Below, piece by piece: positions 58,310 through 64,000 of a stretch of DNA of 64,000 nucleotides. The notes beneath the pieces are model-generated. The model saw only the letters and a program-made list of their open reading frames with translations. It did not search any database and had not been told where the DNA came from. Both the position numbers and the translations under genes were made by a program. Origin of the DNA: Tulasnella sp. 424 (lineage: Eukaryota; Basidiomycota; Agaricomycetes; Cantharellales; Tulasnellaceae); NCBI GenBank assembly GCA_019633425.1, contig WSUB01000051.1, positions 176,657 to 240,656 of the forward strand, read 5' to 3'. Position 1 is the stretch's first letter. The number at the start of each line of letters is the position of its first letter.

Positions 58310-58739
58310 GCCGAACGAAGTAAAAACGAGGGTGAAGGTGAACTGGTAGTTGAATGAGTGCAAACTTGTGCAGAAGAAAGCTTGAGAAAGGTGTGGTTCT
58401 TGCGAGCAATCGACGGGCGCTGGCAATGGCGACCTGGTCGTCAAGCTGAAATGCTTCTTAGAACGCGATGCCCGACCACCAGCAGCGGAGACCGAATTCC
58501 CACTCCACATTCTCTTCTTTAATACGCGGTGAAAGGGACGCTAAGACGCGCGTGGGGACCGACGCAATCATCTCGAACTTGGGAAGCTCGATCTAGTTCC
58601 CGAATCAATTCCGACGTCTACCGTTCAACCCCTCCCCTCCCCTTTGCGTCATAGGATCTCATCAGCAACTTTTAATATCACAAGGAGAAAATCGCCATCA
58701 CGGCCATGAAAGACAGGAGGAGAAAACGACACTCCGAAT

Positions 58740-59060
58740 TAACCAGCAATCCCGCGTTAAGTCCTTTCCGTTGGAGCCTTCCCCTTTGCCTAACACTTCA
58801 TAGGAGCATGTAACACAGCAAAGGATATTGAACCCCCTCGGGCTCCGGTGTGCCAAAGCGTGACTCAATCGGGGGACAGGTCCACTGCGTTGACCCCAAA
58901 CCGCAATATACGAGTAACCAAGCCTACCAAAAGAAAAGGGGGGAAAAGGGGAGGAATAGAAGCAATATACAGTACGTGAGGAAGAGTCTCGATGCAACTT
59001 CCTGGCTCAATGGTCTCATTGCGTAGGATTAGCCCGCTAATCCCGAGAGGGCTTCATAGT
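58740..59060 (-). repeat. Array spacer repeat between copies E and F
   Basis: Contains CGCGTTAAGTCCTTTCCGTT, also near 54590, and in altered form near 60538 and 62815. Further blocks are GGAGCATGTAACACAGCAAAGGAT (first 20 bases shared), AATCGGGGGACAGGT and ATACGAGTAACCAA. It matches the spacers at 52360 and 60898 in order and orientation. Confidence 0.65.
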
Positions 59061-59156
59061 TAACCTAATTTGGTGCCTGGGTAGCTTGGCGGATCTGTAG
59101 GTAGCGGCTCATCTGTTAGAAGATTAACATGCAAAGGAGTAGCTTAGCCACATCAC

Positions 59157-60194
59157 TTACATGCATTCGTCGTTGACGGTTGAGCAGTAGGTGCTTTTTA
59201 AGGCGTCGATGCCATGTGAGCGATTATGCGCGGGAGATGATGGACTTTGAAACTTACTGTATGGGTTGTACTCTGTATTGTTACTCGACATCGCGGGCTC
59301 CGTGGTGTACGCTATGGGCGCTGCCGAAATCGCCTGCGTCCACTGATGATCTCGTCGGAATCGAGAATCCCGGACCCAGAAATAAATCGCCGCAATAGTT
59401 GCTCCGATAAAAAGTGTTCCCAATATGGCGGCCACAGACGCGAAGGCGGCTGTAGAGACATTGCCCGCACTCGAACCGCTCGCTGTTACCGTTGCCGTTA
59501 CCGTGCTCGCAGCCGTTTGGTTCGACGCCAAGGTCGGCGGAAGCTGATACGATGCCCAGCCTGACCTGCAAATTTGAGCGATGTAGAGTTTGTGTAAGCA
59601 GCACTCCGTCTTCTTCGAGGGAACCGTACTGACGTAAAAGTTTTGGTCCCCGTATACGCGTCACCCGTTGTCAAAGTTACATTCTGCAGAGTCAACCACC
59701 ACCCACTCATGGGTGCATTTGTTACTCTCAGAGTGTGCTTGTCGTTTGAGATCCCAGAAATTGCACAGCCTGTATTGTAACCTAGAGTGCCGGAGTTGGC
59801 GCTGAACCATTGAGGCGTTCCATCGTCGAGTTGGCAGCTGTACACTCCGTGGTCCCAGTTCCCAAGAATTTTCACAGAGATTCCCGTTGCTACATGTATG
59901 AAGGAGCTTAGATGGTCCGGCGCCATGGCCCACAGTATCTCATCGGTGGGAAGTGTGCGCATTCACCTGTGAACGCATACTCCATATAACAATCGTTTCC
60001 CTTCGTGTCCATCCTATATGACCCATCGTTCCCTAGCGTCCACACTAAGCGTAAGGAAACAAGTCGGCTTTGTCAGCCTGGACTAATTTTTGTCTCTAAC
60101 AAAGAACCTCGAACTGACCTCCTAGAAGAGAACCTGTTGGACATATAAATATGACGTTACTGTCCGTGACCGGAATGATCGTGGTGGTGCTCAT
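59157..60194 (-). CDS. Array copy F: single-pass membrane protein
   Basis: Start at 60194, MSTTTIIPVTDSNVIFICPT. The second exon encodes VWTLGNDGSYRMDTKGNDCY then MEYAFTG. The ectodomain core is GISVKILGNWDHGVYSCQLD, DGTPQWFSANSGTLGYNTGC and NDKHTLRVTNAP. Stalk (ASTVTATVTASGSSAG), TM (FASVAAILGTLFIGATIAAI), RDSRFRRDHQW and IAYTTEPAMSS follow. The C-terminus differs from B, C and E (RSHGIDALKSTYCSTVNDEC). Closest to copy G. Confidence 0.82.
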
Positions 60195-60889
60195 GGGTGG
60201 TGAGGTTTACAAGCCGTACAAGTAACAGTCGTGGGTGAGATGGTGGTGGGTGAACTTGAATTGCCCAGAGCTGCCTGAGAGGCTGCCAAGGCGTGGTGGT
60301 TCGATCGATGGACCTCACCCGGCTGTTCCGGCCGGACCGCAGCACTTAATTTCCCAACAACCGACTTCTCGCAGCGAATCTTCACCGCCTCGCTTGTTTC
60401 GTATTTAATGAGACACACAAGAAGCCACCAAAGGGATCACTGCATGGTCACTTTCACTGCTGCGCCGGACACAAGTGTTTTTACAATGATGAGAGGCCGG
60501 AGGAAAACAACGCAACATGAAACCGACCAGCAACCCGCGTTAAGTCCGTTTGGGTTGAACCCTTCGTGTAAGAACCGGGCTCTGCCGAGGGACGGCCGAG
60601 GCAGGGAAGTGCGCGAGAGCCGAGTGCAGGATTGTCCAGGAGTGAACGTTGATTCGATGAGAACCAACTAAGACTAGACACGGCGGGATGCACACACATG
60701 AAAGGAAAGGAAAACAGAGCATGAAACAATACCTAAACACGGAGACTAAAACAGAGCCCGGACTGAAATCAAGACTCGATCCAAATCCGGGGAAAGGAAG
60801 TCAATCGGTCAATGATTAATGGCCTCATCCAGGAGCGGGAATGACAAGTTAACGGACTGATCTTCCCGACACTTCACCTCCGCCCACCA

Positions 60890-61230
60890 CTTCACAGAAG
60901 CATGCAAAAATATATCAAAGCTAATTATACAAGTTTAATCCATAAGATACAGCTGGCATAGTAAAGGACGTCCATTCCCTTCTACTTCCGATACACCTTC
61001 GAAGCGGGATGCAATCGGGGGGATTTGCCTTATCCGGGGTCCCCGACCCACAATATACTGAGTAACCACCAGCAGCAAGCCCACATGAAAAATTGAAGTA
61101 ACATACAGCAGACGAGGAAGAATCTGGGATGTTGCGAATCTGAGATGCAACATCCCAGTTCGATGTTCTCATTGTCCGGAATTAAGTGCCCAGTTAATCC
61201 CGGGGGAGCGTCACCGGCGACTTGAATTCG
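60890..61230 (-). repeat. Array spacer repeat between copies F and G
   Basis: The sequence AGAAGCATGCAAA...ATAAGATACAGCTGGCATAG...AAAGGACGTC...ATGCAATCGGGGGGATTTG aligns with 62863-62985, the coding end of the right-hand gene, and with 52362-52520. On the minus strand it keeps broken traces of that coding end (ANPPDCIP, compare TNPPIVSP). Confidence 0.7.
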
Positions 61231-61360
61231 TACCCGTGTAGCTTGGTGAATCTAGTAAAGGAAGCAACTCGTAAGCTAGAAAGATTAAAATACGGAAAGG
61301 AGTCGCCAAACCGCATCGCTTACATCCATTCGTCGTTGACGGTTGAGCGGGCGGTGCTTT

Positions 61361-62362
61361 TCAAGGTGACAAAGCAATGTTAACAATCATGCGCTGGGTC
61401 GATGGAATTTGAAACTTACAGAGATGGTTGCGGTCTGTATTGCTACTCGATGGCGCGGGCTCCGTGGTATAAGCAAACGGCGTTGCCGACATTGCCTGCG
61501 ACCACTGATGATCCCGTCTGAATCGAGAATCCCGGACCCAGAAATAAATCGCCGCAATCGCTGCTCCTACAAAGAGTGTCTCCAATAGGGCAGCCACCGC
61601 CGCGAAGACTGCTGTAGAGACTTGTCCATCGCTCGAACTGCTCGCTGTTACAGTTGCCGTTACCGTGCTCGCAGCCGTTTGGTTCGACGCCAAGGTCGGC
61701 GGAAGTTGATACGATGACCAGCCAGACCTACAAAATCAGAGTGATGCAGAATTTATGTAAGCAGCAGTACCGCGCCTTCTTTGAGGGAACGATACGGACG
61801 TGAACTCCGTGATTCCCGTGTACACGTCCCCCATTGTCAAAGTTACATTCTGCAGAGTCAACCACCACCCACTCATAGGCGCATTGGTTACTCTCAGAGT
61901 GTGCTTGTCGTTTAGGATTCCAGAGATTGCACAGCCTGTATTGTAACCTAGAGTTCCCGAATTGGCGCTGAACCATTGAGGCGTTCCATCGTCGAGTTGG
62001 CAGCTGTACACCCCGTGGTCCCAGTTCCCAAGGATCTCCACAGAAATTCCCGTCGCTAAATCGATAAAGGGGCCCAGCAGGTTATCTATCATAGTATGCT
62101 CATCAGTGTGAAGCGAGCACACTCACCATTGAACGAATACTCCATATAACAGTCATTTCCCTTCGTGTCCATACGATATGATCCATCGTTTTCTAAAGTC
62201 CACACTACACGCAGAAGAAAAAAGGAGCAAGATTGGGTCCTTCTGGACTAATTTCGATTTTGGGGTCTGGATACACTCGTACTGACCTCCTAGAAGAGAA
62301 TTTGTTGGACATCTAAACATAACATTGCTGTCAGTGACCGGTACTATCGTGGGGGTGTTCAT
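61361..62362 (-). CDS. Array copy G: single-pass membrane protein
   Basis: Start at 62362, MNTPTIVPVTDSNVMFRCPT. The second exon is VWTLENDGSYRMDTKGNDCY, MEYSFNG. Core GISVEILGNWDHGVYSCQLD and GCAISGILNDKHTLRVTNAP. The ectodomain end is changed (GDVYTGITEF for GDAYTGTKTF). TM region AAVAALLETLFVGAAIAAIY has a Glu inside the hydrophobic stretch, unlike its sisters. RDSRFRRDHQW and FAYTTEPAPSS remain. The tail ends STQRMIVNIALSP. Frame intact, although the TM Glu may weaken function. Confidence 0.8.
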
Positions 62363-62856
62363 GGGTAGTGAGATTGAAAAGCGAATTAGTAGCAGTTGAG
62401 AGGAAGCTAGTGGCAAGTACATTTAAATTCCATGGAGCTGCGTTGAAAAGGCTGCCAAGGCGTGGCTCTGCGGCGGTGCATGGCTCTCTTGGCAATCGTC
62501 GGACCCCAACGGCCATCGCGGACCGCATCCAGAGCTGAATTCCCGCCCGCGTTCAAATCTGGACCGCATTATCTCTTCTTTAGCATCTAACAAGAGACGC
62601 GCAAGGACCATTTAAGAAATCGTTAGGCAACTACTGTCGCTGAGTGTGTTCATTCGGCATGAAGGCGGTGGCGGCATGCTTGAACACGCTCCGGTCCCAC
62701 TCCTAAAACTTCGGAAATTAATCTTAATCGCCATTACTGCTCCTCTAACAGATACCTTACAGCAACGAAAATTACTAAAGAACAAAAAACAGAATACAGA
62801 CGGGCAGCAGCCCACATCAAGTCCGTTCCATTCGGCCCTTGGCCTTGGCCACCCGT

Positions 62857-64000
62857 TTAGCAGAAGCGTGCAAAGGGATCACAGTACTGCAATATGCTGA
62901 TGTGATCCATGAGATACGGTTGGCGCAACAAAGGATGTCGATCCTCCTCCGCTGGTGACACAATCGGGGGGTTGGTCGGACCGGAAGAATGGCGAGCATT
63001 GTACATTCGTGGGATGCCGGCAAGAGACGACAATGCCGCCGACGAGTGCGACATTGCAGACATCGTCCACTCTCGAGGACGACCGTAGTCAACAAGGCTT
63101 TTCCCTCCTCCAGAGGCCGAAAACGTGCTGACAGTTGCGGTATTTGGAATCGGGAGTGTAGAAACGGAGCGCGCGGAAGATATTGAGAGGCGTCGGCCTC
63201 CATGGAGCGCACTCCCCATGATAGTGCTGCCGGGCGGAGAGCCAGGCGGAGGCGACTCGGAGATGGGCGTGGAGACGGAGGGCGTGGCTGTTAGATATGA
63301 GGGAGATGCAAGCGCAGAGCTGTGGCTCGTGGCGAGGACGAGAGGACGAGGGCGCTGCAAATGGAGAGGGATGGGGTGGTGATGGTGATGGTGACCGTGA
63401 TGATGCTATCCTTGTGCAGCACTTGCACGTGCTGCGGAACCTTCAGCAGCCCTGTCTGGACCTGGGGAGCTTCGTGCTGAAACTCGGTTCATGACTTGAA
63501 GAGCAACTAGTCGAGCGGTATCAGCCGGTGAAGGAGTCCGGATAAACAGTTCTACTGGGGGGAGAGGCCGCCTCGTCGCGGGAGGGGTCCTTGATTCCGT
63601 TGGTGACAATGTTTCCCCCGCTTGAGCTACGATTCCTCGTCTCGGAGACGATGCTTCATGATCGGGAGTGGCTGCACCACTTTCGCTCGATACCCATGCA
63701 TCGGAATCGTCTTCGTCATCCTTTGTGGCGGTGACAGCTGGCGATATGATAGCAACATGGCGACCAGCAGCCGCTGGCTTCTTCAAAGTTGGTACGACTT
63801 CTTTAGATGATGAGCGGTTGGTAATTAAAGCTGGGCGTGGTGCCTAAAAAACAATCGAAGACCAAGAGTGTCATCCACTGTGAACCTGCCTGTTCGGGGA
63901 AAAGTCGAGATTCCGAACAACGGACCTGAGATGCTTCTACACCTTTCCTCCTCGCATTACTTGGGCCTGTATCCTGCCGCTCGCTTGTTTCTCGTCGGAC
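62857..64000 (-). CDS. 3' part of an unknown Ser/Pro-rich gene (runs off the window)
   Basis: The 5' end lies beyond position 64000. The visible upstream exon runs in from the right edge and splices (donor GTCCGT near 63926) into APRPALITNRSSSKEVVPTL, then KKPAAAGRHVAII, KDDEDDSDAWVSSESGAATP and LPPVELFIRTPSPADTARLV, ALQVMNRVSARSS. After an intron of unresolved donor (acceptor near 63361) comes RPRPLVLATSHSSALASPSY, LHGGRRLSISSARSVSTLPI, WTMSAMSHSSAALSSLAGIP, ending HISILQYCDPFARFC. The acidic DDSDAW segment and RRLSISSARS phospho-like motifs suggest a regulatory protein, but I do not recognise the family. Its last coding part is the source of the decayed spacers in the array. Confidence 0.7.

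Overview
This window reads as nuclear DNA of a basidiomycete fungus, most likely an agaricomycete. The coding regions are cut by many short introns (mostly 50-75 nt, GT..AG, with GTGCGT-type donors common). The recognisable proteins are eukaryotic and fungal: a heterotrimeric G-alpha subunit, the RNA polymerase II import factor Iwr1, mitochondrial uL5, ETF-beta, a RING-H2 ligase, two septation-initiation-network (SIN) proteins, a TALE homeodomain protein, a cytochrome P450 and an NAD kinase. I cannot name the genus.

Layout. 0-5.2 kb: divergent G-alpha (+), Iwr1 (-), mitochondrial uL5 (+). 5.8-14.7 kb: CaaX-tailed disordered protein, ETF-beta with an 8-nt micro-exon, and a very long potentially myristoylated RING-H2 protein, all +. 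15.1-22.7 kb: tail-anchored unknown protein (-) and a Cdc11/Nud1-type LRR scaffold (+). 22.7-25.1 kb: long non-coding stretch. 25.1-27.6 kb: TALE homeodomain gene. 29.3-30.4 kb: SAM methyltransferase (-). 30.6-35.2 kb: a local duplication with one intact and one broken kinase-like gene, each preceded by a decayed fragment of the 3' end of the neighbouring Cdc7/SepH gene. 35.5-40.4 kb: Cdc7/SepH-type kinase (-). 41.5-45.2 kb: hotdog thioesterase and cytochrome P450 (+). 45.3-49.0 kb: NAD kinase (-), whose 3' end is tandemly duplicated. 49.6 kb: intron-containing tRNA-Ser(GCU). 50.1-62.4 kb: tandem array of six intact genes and one broken gene for a single-pass membrane protein, all on the minus strand. 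62.9 kb to the end: 3' part of a Ser/Pro-rich gene (-).

The most interesting themes are (1) the lineage-specific array of ectodomain-TM proteins with a conserved cytoplasmic motif; (2) repeated co-duplication of 3' tails of minus-strand genes at three separate places (Cdc7/SepH, NAD kinase, and the gene at the right edge); and (3) the Cdc11-like scaffold and Cdc7-like kinase, which act in the same SIN pathway, lying about 13 kb apart. Exon junctions were worked out by hand from reading frame, splice consensus and family conservation. Where total coding length is stated, the exons add up to whole codons.
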